This document shows, piece after piece, positions 6,684 through 15,552 of a stretch of 44,638 nt of DNA; the stretch's first letter is position 1; every line of letters starts with the position of its first letter. Position numbers and translations under genes: made by a program. The notes under the pieces were generated by a model. The model did not search any database, had not been told where the DNA came from, and was given only the letters and a program-made list of their open reading frames with translations. The DNA is taken from the NCBI GenBank assembly GCA_910583555.1, contig CAJTXO010000025.1, positions 1 through 44,638 of the forward strand, in the 5' to 3' direction. The DNA comes from an uncultured Eubacterium sp. (lineage in GTDB: Bacteria; Bacillota; Clostridia; Lachnospirales; Lachnospiraceae).

Positions 6684-7637
6684 ATGGAATTTAATCATGT
6701 ATCGGTACTATTGAATGAGTGCATGGAAGGACTCAGCATCCGGCCCGACGGCATCTATGTGGATGGTACGCTGGGCGGTGCGGGACACGGATACCACGTA
6801 TGCCGCAGGCTTTCCGGAAACGGACGGTTTGTCGGTATTGATCAGGACGCCGCCGCGGTAAAGGTTTCAGAGGAACGGCTGAAAGAATTCGGGGACAAAG
6901 TTACCATTGTAAAAAGCAATTACGTACATATGAAGCAGATCCTAGCGGATATCGGTATTGACAAAGTGGACGGGATCCTGCTCGATCTGGGAGTGTCTTC
7001 CTATCAGTTGGACACGCCGGAGCGGGGGTTTTCCTATAAAACCGACGCACCGCTCGATATGAGGATGGATCAGGAACGGATCACGACGGCAAAAGATATT
7101 GTCAATCATTACGAAGAAGAACGTCTTTATGAGATGATCAAATGGTACGGTGAAGAGCGCTACGCGAGGAACATCGCCCGCCGTATCGTGCAGAAACGAC
7201 AGGAAAACGAAATACGGACGACGGGAGAACTGGTAGGGATCATCCGGGATTCCATGCCGGCGAAGGCGAAAAACGGAAAAGGGCACCCCGCGAAAAGAAC
7301 TTTTCAGGCGATCCGGATTGAGCTGAACCAGGAACTTTCGGTACTGGAAGATTCGCTGGAAGACATGGTGTCATTACTGAATGACGGCGGACGCCTCTGT
7401 ATCATAACGTTTCATTCGCTCGAAGACCGGATCGTGAAGAATTTCTTCCGCAAAAAGGAACGCCCGTGTACGTGCCCGCCGGATTTTCCGGTATGCGTGT
7501 GCGGGAAAAAGCCAGAAGGAAGAGTGGTCACGAGAAAACCGATCCTTCCTGGAGAAGATGAGCAGAGGGAAAATAAACGATCAAAAAGTGCGAAACTCCG
7601 TATTTTTGAAAAAATAAGTCCGACCGACAAAAACTAG
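6684..7637 (+). CDS. rsmH: 16S rRNA (cytosine-1402-N4) methyltransferase
   Basis: RsmH (MraW) methylates N4 of C1402 in 16S rRNA using S-adenosylmethionine, tuning the ribosomal P site. The 317-residue product shows the family start FNHVSVLLNECMEGL, the SAM loop VDGTLGGAGHG (about 28-38), GIDQDAAAV, LDLGVSSYQLD and the closing ITFHSLEDRIVKNFF with the cysteine-rich CTCPPDFPVCVCG. GAGAGGA 4 nt upstream selects the ATG at 6684; an earlier in-frame TTG at 6618 has no good site. It follows mraZ by 96 nt, as in almost all dcw clusters. Confidence 0.97.
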   Translation: MEFNHVSVLLNECMEGLSIRPDGIYVDGTLGGAGHGYHVCRRLSGNGRFVGIDQDAAAVKVSEERLKEFGDKVTIVKSNYVHMKQILADIGIDKVDGILLDLGVSSYQLDTPERGFSYKTDAPLDMRMDQERITTAKDIVNHYEEERLYEMIKWYGEERYARNIARRIVQKRQENEIRTTGELVGIIRDSMPAKAKNGKGHPAKRTFQAIRIELNQELSVLEDSLEDMVSLLNDGGRLCIITFHSLEDRIVKNFFRKKERPCTCPPDFPVCVCGKKPEGRVVTRKPILPGEDEQRENKRSKSAKLRIFEKISPTDKN

Positions 7638-7653
7638 AGGGAATTAGCGCAGA

Positions 7654-8109
7654 ATGGAGAATCCTATGGTAAAACAGACAAGGACAACGTCATACATTTA
7701 CGGCAACGCGGCGCGGAAACTGCAGGTGGAACCGGCGAGACGGATCGAACGGGAGCCGTCGGGAACCCCGCGCAGAAGACCGAAACCACGTGTGAAAAGG
7801 AGAGTGGACAAACTTTCCGTACTGCTTATTGCCGTCACATTTGCCATAGCGCTTACCGTGTGTTATAGTTATATCAGGCTGCAGTTTTCAAGCACCTATC
7901 TGAGCAAGCGGGTAGCGTCGCTCGAGAGTGAGGTGCTGGAGATGGAGACGGAAAACTCGAACGAGTGGCAGGCGCTGGAGGAAAATGTGGATCTGAACGA
8001 AATTTATAAAAAAGCGACGAAAGAACTGGGGATGAGGAGCGCGAAGAGCGATCAGATCTTTACCTATGAGAGTAAGAAGAGTACGCAGGTACGGCTTCAT
8101 AATCAATAG
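7654..8109 (+). CDS. ftsL: Cell division protein FtsL-like
   Basis: A 151-residue bitopic membrane protein. It has a basic cytoplasmic N-terminus of about 50 residues (RRRPKPRVKRRVDK), one transmembrane helix (about 55-75, LSVLLIAVTFAIALTVCYSY), then an extracytoplasmic heptad-rich coiled coil (about 80-118). This is the FtsL/DivIC layout; such proteins join FtsQ/DivIB and activate FtsW and the septal PBP. Sequence identity in the family is low, so the call rests on topology and on position between rsmH and the PBP genes. A second possible start, ATG 7666, has GGAG ideally placed; 7654 has a more distant AGAGGGA. Confidence 0.85.
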   Translation: MENPMVKQTRTTSYIYGNAARKLQVEPARRIEREPSGTPRRRPKPRVKRRVDKLSVLLIAVTFAIALTVCYSYIRLQFSSTYLSKRVASLESEVLEMETENSNEWQALEENVDLNEIYKKATKELGMRSAKSDQIFTYESKKSTQVRLHNQ

Positions 8110-8130
8110 AAAAAGCGAGGGGAATTTGCT

Positions 8131-9951
8131 ATGGAAGTCCGCAGGAGGGGCCGGGTACAGGGAAAAAGGAGAAGAAGAAAACGATTTACAAGAGGGATGA
8201 CAAAAACCCTCTTTCTCTTTTTGGCGTTTGTATTTCTGCTGTTTGTAGCGCTTGTCGCGAGGATCTATATGTTGAACCGGGATCACGGGGATGCGTATAA
8301 AAAGCAGGTATTCGCCCAGCAGTCATATACAAATAAAGTACTGAAATACCGGCGCGGAGCCATCAAAGACCGGAACGATACGATACTGGCGCAGAGTGTG
8401 AGGCGGTTCCGGCTCGTGCTGGAGCCAAAGACGATGCTGGCAGATGACGAAGTGAAAAAAGAAACGGTGGCGCAGCTCGTACAGTATTTTCAGGCAGACG
8501 CGCCCACACTCGAGAAACTGATCGCCGATAATCCGAACTCAATGTACCAGTATGTCGAGGGATACGGGGAGCTGACGAAAGAGCAGGTTTCCGAATTTCA
8601 GGAACGGATGAAGGAGAATAAGAAAATACAGGGCGTCTGGTTTGAAGAGACGTTCAAGAGGATTTATCCGCTGAACACGATCGCCTCAAACATCGTGGGG
8701 TTCACGGCGGCCGAGAACGAGGGAACATACGGGATCGAGGGGGCTTATAACGAGCAGCTGAATGGAAGGACCGGCAGGGAATACGGCTACTTTGACGCCA
8801 GTATGAATTTCCAGCGCACGGTGAAAAAGGCGTCGAACGGAAACAGCGTCGTTTTGACGATCGATGCCAATGTGCAGAGGGTCGTGGAGAAAATGATAAA
8901 AAAATACGATCAGGATGTGGGCGCGAAAAATATCGCGGTCATGGTCATGAACCCGAACAACGGGGAGATTTTAGCGATGGCCTCCCAGAATTCGTATGAT
9001 CTGAACAACCCGAGGGATCTGTCTTCCATGTATACGCAGGAGGAGATTGACGCGATGGACGAGACGGCGTCGACGCAGAATCTGATGGCGATGTGGTCAA
9101 ATTTCTGTATCGCGTTCGCCTATGAGCCGGGTTCGACATTTAAACCGTTTACGGTAGCCGCGGCACTCGATGAGGGGCAGGCAAAAGATTCGGACTATTT
9201 TCAGTGCCCGGGCGTGATGAACATAGCGGGGACGGAGATCCACTGTTCGCTCCGTTCCGGGCACGGGAACATTTCCCTGCAGAAAGGGGTTATGGAATCG
9301 TGCAACTGCGTGATGATGCAGATCAGTTCCAAACTGGGGCGCGATCAGTTCAGTAAATACAACCGCGTTTTCGGGTTCGGCCAGAAGACGGGCATCGACC
9401 TGCCGGGTGAGGCGACGGGGCAGCTCCATGAAAAAGAAGATTTGAACCCGGTCGAACTCGCGACAAGCAGTTTCGGGCAGACACAGTCGGTCACGATGGT
9501 GCAGATGGCGGCCGGATTTTCTTCCCTCGTCAATGGCGGGGACTATTACCAGCCCCATCTCGTGAAGGAGATACAAAATGAGAACGGGGCGGTCGTCGAA
9601 AATGTCACGCCGGTAGTCGTCAAAAAGACCGTATCGGAAAATACGAGCCGTCTGCTGCGGAAATATCTGCTGGCAACAGTGGAAGAGGGGACGGCGGGTC
9701 CGGCCAAGGTGGCGGGTTACCGCATCGGCGGAAAAACGGGAACGGCGGAAAAGCGGCCTGTCAAGGATAAAAACTATCTCGTTTCCTTTCTCGGCTGTGT
9801 ACCGGCCGACGATCCGCAGGCGGTCGTCTATGTCATCATTGATGAGCCAAATGTGGAAGAACAGGCGCACAGTACGTACGCGACGGAATTTGCCTCGAAA
9901 ATCATGAAGAAGATATTGCCATTTCTCGGTATATACCCGGAAACAAACTAA
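8131..9951 (+). CDS. ftsI: Class B penicillin-binding protein (FtsI/SpoVD-like), first copy
   Basis: A 606-residue septal transpeptidase that cross-links peptidoglycan. It has a very basic cytoplasmic start, one transmembrane anchor (about 26-48) and a dimerisation (pedestal) domain beginning YRRGAIKDRND. The catalytic domain carries S335-T-F-K338 as nucleophile motif, S390-C-N392 and K535-T-G537. All three active-site motifs are present, so it should be active and beta-lactam sensitive. No PASTA domains follow the catalytic domain, unlike many SpoVD and PBP2x proteins. GAGGGG supports the ATG at 8131. It lies 21 nt after ftsL and 37 nt before a second, divergent class B PBP. Confidence 0.93.
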   Translation: MEVRRRGRVQGKRRRRKRFTRGMTKTLFLFLAFVFLLFVALVARIYMLNRDHGDAYKKQVFAQQSYTNKVLKYRRGAIKDRNDTILAQSVRRFRLVLEPKTMLADDEVKKETVAQLVQYFQADAPTLEKLIADNPNSMYQYVEGYGELTKEQVSEFQERMKENKKIQGVWFEETFKRIYPLNTIASNIVGFTAAENEGTYGIEGAYNEQLNGRTGREYGYFDASMNFQRTVKKASNGNSVVLTIDANVQRVVEKMIKKYDQDVGAKNIAVMVMNPNNGEILAMASQNSYDLNNPRDLSSMYTQEEIDAMDETASTQNLMAMWSNFCIAFAYEPGSTFKPFTVAAALDEGQAKDSDYFQCPGVMNIAGTEIHCSLRSGHGNISLQKGVMESCNCVMMQISSKLGRDQFSKYNRVFGFGQKTGIDLPGEATGQLHEKEDLNPVELATSSFGQTQSVTMVQMAAGFSSLVNGGDYYQPHLVKEIQNENGAVVENVTPVVVKKTVSENTSRLLRKYLLATVEEGTAGPAKVAGYRIGGKTGTAEKRPVKDKNYLVSFLGCVPADDPQAVVYVIIDEPNVEEQAHSTYATEFASKIMKKILPFLGIYPETN

Positions 9952-9988
9952 TACAATTAGTAGAGATATGAGTTTCTGAGGTGACATT

Positions 9989-11707
9989 ATGTTAGTCGGA
10001 CACAAAACGTACCAGCGGCAGAACCTGTTTTTGGTATTTTTTGTTTTCTCCCTCATACTGACTGTGATGATGGCCAGGCTCGGCTATCTCATGATATACC
10101 GGGCGGATTACTACGGGGTGATGGCGAAGGAACTGCATGAGAGGGAGCGCGCGATCAAAGCGGAGCGGGGGAAGATCCTCGACCGCAACGGAAATCTGCT
10201 GGCCGGTAACGTCTCGGTCTCCACGATTTCAGTCATTCACAGCCAGATTGAGGACCCGGAAAAGGTAGTGAGCATCCTTTCATCGGAACTGGGCATTGAG
10301 GCCGACGTCATCCGAAAAAAGGTGGAAAAGGTGTCCTCCCGTGAAAAAATAAAATCCAATGTCGAAAAGGAAATCTCCGATCGGATCCGCAGCTACCGGC
10401 TGGCCGGGGTGACCGTGGACGAAGACTATAAACGATACTACGAATACGGATCCCTGGCGTCGAAAGTGCTCGGTTTTACCGGCGGCGACAACCAGGGGAT
10501 CATCGGACTCGAGGTGTCCTATGAAAAATATCTGAAAGGCATTGACGGTTCGATCCTGACGATGACGACGGCGGGAGGGACGGAGATTAAAAACGGAGCG
10601 GAGGACCGCGTCGAGCCGGTGGCCGGATGGACGCTGACGACGAGTCTGGACCTGAATGTAATGAAATACGCGAATCAGGTCGCCTATACGCTGCTTGAGC
10701 AGAAACAGGCGAAAACGGTGGAGATCCTGATCATGAATCCGCAGAACGGTGAAATATATGCGATGGTGAACGCGCCTGAATTTGACCTGAACAATCCGTA
10801 TGAATTAACCGGCGGTTCCGATGGACTGACGGAAAAAGAAAAAATGGAACGGCTCAATAACCAGTGGCGGAACCTGGCGGTGAGCGATACGTACGAGCCG
10901 GGATCGACGTTTAAAGTCATAACGACGGCGGCGGCGCTCGATAAAGGCGTGGTGACGATGAATGACACATTTTCCTGTCCCGGCTATAAAATAGTGGAAG
11001 ACAGGAGGATCCGCTGCCATAAAACGACAGGGCACGGCGCCCAGACATTCCTGCAGGCGATCGGCAATTCGTGCAACCCCGTATTTATGGAAGTCGGGGC
11101 CAGGGTCGGCGTGGACGGTATGTTTGAGGAAATGAAACGGCTCGGCGTGATGTCGAAGACCGGGATCGATGTGCCGGGCGAGGCGGGGACGATCATGCAC
11201 AAAAAAGAAAACGTGGGGGCGGTGGAACTGGCCACCATGTCGTTCGGCCAGTCATTCCAGCTCTCGCCGGTTCGTATGCTCACGACAGTGTCGTCCATTA
11301 TCAACGGAGGCAAAAGCATCACGCCGCACTTTGGCGTCTCGGCTGAGAGCAGCGACGGGACGGCGATGAAAAAGTTTGCCTATGAAGGAGGTTCTTCGAT
11401 CCTGAGCGAGGAGAAGTCGAAGCAGATCTGCGAGGCACTCGGAAAAGTCGTGACGGACGGGGGCGGGAAAAAAGCAGCCGTTGACGGATATGTCGTCGGC
11501 GCGAAGACCGGAACGAGCCAGAAGCTCCCGCGCGGTAATGGCAAGTATATTGCGTCCTGTATCGGGTTCGCGCCCGTGGATCATCCGGAAGTGATCGCGA
11601 TGGTCCGCATCGACGAGCCGCAGGGACTATACTACGGCGGTACGATCGCGGCGCCGGCGATTTCTTCCATCTATACGAACATTCTTCCCTATCTTTTGGA
11701 AGATTAA
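9989..11707 (+). CDS. Class B penicillin-binding protein (FtsI/SpoVD-like), second copy
   Basis: A 572-residue paralogue of the preceding PBP. It has a short cytoplasmic N-terminus, a transmembrane anchor (about 12-36), RGKILDRNGNLLAGN at the start of the pedestal and a complete catalytic set: S306-T-F-K309, S361-C-N363, K506-T-G508. Two adjacent class B PBPs in one dcw cluster suggest division of labour between vegetative septation and sporulation or another septal mode, as with PbpB and SpoVD in Bacillus. Which copy does which cannot be decided from sequence. No PASTA repeats are present. The ATG at 9989 follows GAGGTG. Confidence 0.9.
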   Translation: MLVGHKTYQRQNLFLVFFVFSLILTVMMARLGYLMIYRADYYGVMAKELHERERAIKAERGKILDRNGNLLAGNVSVSTISVIHSQIEDPEKVVSILSSELGIEADVIRKKVEKVSSREKIKSNVEKEISDRIRSYRLAGVTVDEDYKRYYEYGSLASKVLGFTGGDNQGIIGLEVSYEKYLKGIDGSILTMTTAGGTEIKNGAEDRVEPVAGWTLTTSLDLNVMKYANQVAYTLLEQKQAKTVEILIMNPQNGEIYAMVNAPEFDLNNPYELTGGSDGLTEKEKMERLNNQWRNLAVSDTYEPGSTFKVITTAAALDKGVVTMNDTFSCPGYKIVEDRRIRCHKTTGHGAQTFLQAIGNSCNPVFMEVGARVGVDGMFEEMKRLGVMSKTGIDVPGEAGTIMHKKENVGAVELATMSFGQSFQLSPVRMLTTVSSIINGGKSITPHFGVSAESSDGTAMKKFAYEGGSSILSEEKSKQICEALGKVVTDGGGKKAAVDGYVVGAKTGTSQKLPRGNGKYIASCIGFAPVDHPEVIAMVRIDEPQGLYYGGTIAAPAISSIYTNILPYLLED

Positions 11708-11786
11708 CTTGCGGTAAAAGCTGTAATGGAGTACAATGAGTAAGAATGGGTTTTGGATAAAAATAAGATAAGATGAGGTGCTAAGT

Positions 11787-12752
11787 GTGAAGTTAGAGTT
11801 AAGTGTGTTAATGCCAGTGATCATATCGTTTGGGATCAGCGTCGTTTTGTGCCCGGTCATCATACCGTTTCTGCGCAAGCTGAAGTTTGGGCAGTATGTG
11901 CGGGATGACGGGCCGGAATCGCATCTGAAAAAGGCGGGGACGCCGACGATGGGAGGACTCATCATATTGGTGTCCATCCTTCTTACCGCTTTGATCTATG
12001 TGAGAAAATATCCGGACATCATCCCCGTCCTTTTTATGACACTCGGTTTCGGGATCATAGGATTTTTGGATGATTACATCAAGGTTGTGATGAAGCGCTC
12101 CCTCGGACTCCGTCCGATGCAGAAAATGCTGGGGCAGTTTATCGTGACCGCAATCTTTGTATACTACTATTTTCATGTGGCAAAGCTGGATGCGTCGATC
12201 ATGATCCCGTTTACAGGCGGGCAGACCTTTGTCATGCCGGACTGGCTTTTTGTCGTGTTTGTGTTCATCGTCGTGCTGGGAACGGTAAACGGCGTGAACT
12301 TTACCGATGGGCTCGACGGCCTGGCGTCCGGCGTGACCGCGATCGTTGGCACGTTTTTTACGATGGCGGCACTGGCGCTGAACGCGAATATGACGCCGAT
12401 CACAGGGGCTGTCGTAGGTGGCGTTCTCGGATTTCTGCTCTTTAACACCTATCCGGCACGCGTGTTCATGGGAGATACCGGTTCCCTCGCGCTGGGCGGG
12501 TTTGTGGCGTCGATCGCCCTCATGCTGCACATGCCGCTCTTTATCGTGATCGTCGGACTCGTCTATCTGGTGGAAGTACTTTCCGTTATACTGCAGGTAG
12601 GGTATTTTAAGCTGACGCACGGAAAACGGATCTTTAAAATGGCGCCGATCCACCACCATTTCGAACTCAGTGGTTTTTCGGAGACTCAGGTAGTGGCCGC
12701 GTTCAGCATCCTGACGGCGATCCTGTGTCTTGTGGGATTGATGGCGTTCTGA
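11787..12752 (+). CDS. mraY: Phospho-N-acetylmuramoyl-pentapeptide transferase
   Basis: MraY attaches phospho-MurNAc-pentapeptide to undecaprenyl phosphate, giving lipid I on the inner face of the membrane. The 321-residue protein has about ten membrane segments. Typical motifs are GTPTMGGLIIL, FLDDYIKV with the Mg-binding aspartates, NFTDGLDGLASG and KMAPIHHHFE near the C-terminus. GTG at 11787 sits 6-7 nt after GATGAGG; the upstream GTG at 11778 overlaps that site and is less likely. Length is normal for Firmicutes. It is followed 52 nt later by murD. Confidence 0.97.
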   Translation: MKLELSVLMPVIISFGISVVLCPVIIPFLRKLKFGQYVRDDGPESHLKKAGTPTMGGLIILVSILLTALIYVRKYPDIIPVLFMTLGFGIIGFLDDYIKVVMKRSLGLRPMQKMLGQFIVTAIFVYYYFHVAKLDASIMIPFTGGQTFVMPDWLFVVFVFIVVLGTVNGVNFTDGLDGLASGVTAIVGTFFTMAALALNANMTPITGAVVGGVLGFLLFNTYPARVFMGDTGSLALGGFVASIALMLHMPLFIVIVGLVYLVEVLSVILQVGYFKLTHGKRIFKMAPIHHHFELSGFSETQVVAAFSILTAILCLVGLMAF

Positions 12753-12804
12753 AATAGGTTTGGGCGGGAACCGAGCCGTTGCCTGCCCGGAAGTGAGGAA
12801 AAAA

Positions 12805-14250
12805 ATGGATTTAAAGGATAAAAAGGTATTGGTAGTCGGCCTGGGAAAGAGCGGGCTGGCCGCGTATGAACTGCTCCGGCAGATCGGAGCGGATGTGAGC
12901 CTGTATGACGGCAATCCGGATGTAGAAATCGGGGAAATCGATGCTCCACTCTACCGGGGGACATTTCCGGAACAGGAATTCGCGGTGCTTGACTGCGCGG
13001 TCTTTAGTCCGGGCGTGCCGCTTGACATTCCGCTGGCCGCGTTTTTGCGCGAGAACGGCGTACCGGTGATCGGGGAGATCGAGCTTGCGTACCAGATGGA
13101 ACAGGGCCGCGTCATCGGGATTACCGGGACGAACGGCAAAACGACGACAACGACTCTCGTGGGGGAGATCATGAAAGCCTATCAGGAGCATACGTTTGTC
13201 GTCGGCAATATCGGGAACCCTTACACGCTCGAGGCGGCGAAAACGTCGCCGGATTCGGTCACAGTTGCGGAGATCAGCAGTTTCCAGCTGGAGACGATCC
13301 GGGATTTCGCGCCCGATGTGAGCGCGGTCCTCAATATCACGCCGGATCACCTGAACCGGCATGGGACGATGGAAAACTATATTAATACGAAAATGAGCAT
13401 CACGAAAAATCAGGGGCGCGATCAACTGTGCGTGCTGAATTATGAGGATGAGGTGCTCCGGGAGCGGGCGGCCGCGCTTCCCTGCCGGGTCGCGTTTTTT
13501 AGCAGCCGGCGGAAACCGCAGCCGGTAGAAGTGCAGTCAAAGAAGGCGGATTGGCAGCCAGTAGAGGCGCAGCCGAAGCAGGCGGATCGGCAGATGGTAG
13601 AGGCGCAGCCGACGCAGGCACAGGAGGTGCCGCCGTGCATGGATCTGTATAAAGCGGCAAACGGGGACATCGTATGTGCCGGTACAGGGCGCGTACTGCT
13701 GAACCAGAAGGAAACCCGCCTGCCGGGCGACCACAACGCGGAAAACATCATGGCGGCGCTAATCATCGCGCAGGAAATGGGTGTGCCGGAGGAACTGGCG
13801 GTCCAGACCGTGCGGGAATTTCATCCGGTGGAACACCGCGTGGAATTTGTGAAAACCGTGTCCGGCGTCGATTATTACAATGATTCAAAAGGGACGAATC
13901 CCGACGCGGCGATCAAGGGGATTCAGTCAATGGACCGTCCGACCGTACTCATCGGCGGCGGTTATGATAAAGGCGGCAGTTTTTCTGACTGGATCCAGAG
14001 TTTTGACGGAAAAGTAAAGAAGCTTCTGTTGATTGGGGAAACGAAACACCGGATCGCCAAGGAGGCAGAGGAGTGCGGCTTTACCAGCTATGAACTCATG
14101 GAAACACTCGAGGAAGCGGTGGCGGCTGCCCACGAACTGGCAGAGGAAGGCGACGCGGTACTGCTCTCGCCCGCCTGCGCGAGCTGGGATATGTTCAAGT
14201 CCTATGAACAGCGCGGCGACCGGTTTAAAGAGCTCGTCCGTGGGTTGTAA
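12805..14250 (+). CDS. murD: UDP-N-acetylmuramoylalanine--D-glutamate ligase with repeat insertion
   Basis: MurD adds D-glutamate to UDP-MurNAc-L-alanine in the cytoplasm, using ATP. The Rossmann-like start KKVLVVGLGKSGLAA binds the UDP substrate. GITGTNGKTTTTT (about 105-117) is the ATP loop, NITPDHLNRHG follows, and the C-terminal domain includes YNDSKGTNPDAA and LLSPACASWDMF. At 481 residues it is about 30 longer than usual. The excess is a Gln/Glu/Ala-rich insert (about 236-277) of three 12-residue repeats in the central domain, between FFSSRRK and CMDLYKA. The insert probably forms a surface loop and leaves catalytic motifs untouched. ATG 12805 follows GTGAGGAA; the in-frame codon at 12760 lacks a site. 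Confidence 0.95.
   Translation: MDLKDKKVLVVGLGKSGLAAYELLRQIGADVSLYDGNPDVEIGEIDAPLYRGTFPEQEFAVLDCAVFSPGVPLDIPLAAFLRENGVPVIGEIELAYQMEQGRVIGITGTNGKTTTTTLVGEIMKAYQEHTFVVGNIGNPYTLEAAKTSPDSVTVAEISSFQLETIRDFAPDVSAVLNITPDHLNRHGTMENYINTKMSITKNQGRDQLCVLNYEDEVLRERAAALPCRVAFFSSRRKPQPVEVQSKKADWQPVEAQPKQADRQMVEAQPTQAQEVPPCMDLYKAANGDIVCAGTGRVLLNQKETRLPGDHNAENIMAALIIAQEMGVPEELAVQTVREFHPVEHRVEFVKTVSGVDYYNDSKGTNPDAAIKGIQSMDRPTVLIGGGYDKGGSFSDWIQSFDGKVKKLLLIGETKHRIAKEAEECGFTSYELMETLEEAVAAAHELAEEGDAVLLSPACASWDMFKSYEQRGDRFKELVRGL
13522..13629 (+). repeat. Three 36-bp in-frame tandem repeats in murD
   Basis: Units 13522-13557, 13558-13593 and 13594-13629 share GTAGA(A/G)G(T/C)GCAG at the same offset and encode variants of PVEAQPKQADRQ. 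Lengths are multiples of three, so the frame is kept. Confidence 0.85.
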
Positions 14251-14308
14251 TTGATATTATAATAGGAAGTTTTAAGAAGCCTTTTGCGTAGCGGAAATGG
14301 AGGTTGAC

Positions 14309-15448
14309 ATGGGAAGGAAGGGGCAGAAACGAACAGCATATCGGGAAGAGAGCACGTTTGATTACAGTCTCTTGCTGATCACCCTTTGTCTGGTAGGATT
14401 TGGACTGCTCATGATCTTCAGTTCAAGTTCTTATACTTCACAGGTAAAATACGGGGACGCCGCCTATTTTCTAAAAAAGCAGCTGGTCGGCGTGATCGCC
14501 GGGATCGCGGCCATGCTCGTAGTAATGAACATCAATTACCGGGCGTTTCTGAAAAAGCTGCCGCTCCTCCGCCTCCGTTTCGTGACTGTGATCTATTTTA
14601 CGGCGGCGCTTCTCCAGACGATCGTTATTTTTGTCGGCAAGGAATTAAACGGTGCCAGGAGGTGGCTGTATATCGGGCCTCTCTCGATCCAGCCCTCGGA
14701 GATCACGAAGATTGCCGTCATACTCATTACCGCTTATTTCATTCAGATGACGCCGAAAGAAATGGGAAAACTGCGCGGTGTCGTCCGGGTTTTTATCCCG
14801 GTCGGACTTCTGCTGGGGCTGGTAGCGCTGGAAAATATGAGTACGGCGATCGTCATCTTTATTATCGCCTTTGGTATGTGCGCCGTGGCGGCGAAAAGCA
14901 AGTGGATCTATTTCTGGACGCTGTGTCTCGGGGTTGCCGCTTTCGCGATGCTCATCTTTTTCGGTGAGGGATTTCGTGCCGAGCGGTTCGAGATCTGGCG
15001 GGATGTGGAACATCACGAAAAAGGTTTCCAGATCTTACAGGGACTGTACGCAATCGCGTCCGGCGGTGTATTCGGCACCGGTCTCGGCGAGAGTATGCAG
15101 AAACTAGGATTTATCCCGGAGCCTCACAACGACATGATCTTTTCGATCATATGTGAAGAACTCGGCATGGTGGGCGCCGGCATCGTCATACTCATGTTCA
15201 TCCTTCTGCTCTGGCGAATCTATAATACGGCGGTCACGTCACCGGATCTGTTCAGCGGGCTTATCTGCACCGGCGTCATGATCCATATTGCGACGCAGGT
15301 CGTCATGAATATTGCGGTGGTCACGAACTCGATGCCTTCTACCGGTATCCCGATGCCGTTTATCAGTTACGGCGGTACGAGTATTTCCATTCTCCTGGCG
15401 GAGATGGGGCTGGTGCTCGGCATCTCCCAAAAACGGACCAGAACATGA
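14309..15448 (+). CDS. ftsW: FtsW/SpoVE-type peptidoglycan glycosyltransferase (SEDS family)
   Basis: This 379-residue polytopic SEDS protein polymerises glycan strands from lipid II at the septum together with a class B PBP. About ten transmembrane segments are visible. Family marks include LITLCLVGFGLLMIFSSSSY, GARRWLYIGPLSIQPSEI (with the conserved RW and QPSE), GLGESMQKLGFIPEPHND carrying the catalytic-type Asp/Glu region, and the closing STGIPMPFISYGGTS. GGAGG 5 nt before ATG 14309 makes this a better start than ATG 14297. In Clostridia the paralogues FtsW, SpoVE and RodA are close; position between murD and murA/ftsQ supports the division or sporulation form. Confidence 0.93.
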   Translation: MGRKGQKRTAYREESTFDYSLLLITLCLVGFGLLMIFSSSSYTSQVKYGDAAYFLKKQLVGVIAGIAAMLVVMNINYRAFLKKLPLLRLRFVTVIYFTAALLQTIVIFVGKELNGARRWLYIGPLSIQPSEITKIAVILITAYFIQMTPKEMGKLRGVVRVFIPVGLLLGLVALENMSTAIVIFIIAFGMCAVAAKSKWIYFWTLCLGVAAFAMLIFFGEGFRAERFEIWRDVEHHEKGFQILQGLYAIASGGVFGTGLGESMQKLGFIPEPHNDMIFSIICEELGMVGAGIVILMFILLLWRIYNTAVTSPDLFSGLICTGVMIHIATQVVMNIAVVTNSMPSTGIPMPFISYGGTSISILLAEMGLVLGISQKRTRT

Positions 15449-15506
15449 CCGGTGGAGTGGTAGGCGGCTAAAAAACGAACAAAGACATGATACCAATTTT
15501 CCCGTA

Positions 15507-15536
15507 TTGCATAATTTAGTAGTATTATATGATTAT
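15507..15536 (+). promoter_or_regulatory. Possible internal promoter before murA
   Basis: TTGCAT (15507-15512) is followed by TATGAT (15528-15533, 15-nt spacer) or GATTAT (15531-15536, 18-nt spacer) in an AT-rich patch, unlike the GC-richer coding sequence around it. Neither spacing is ideal. Confidence 0.3.
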
Positions 15537-15552
15537 GTAATGGGGGATTGTA

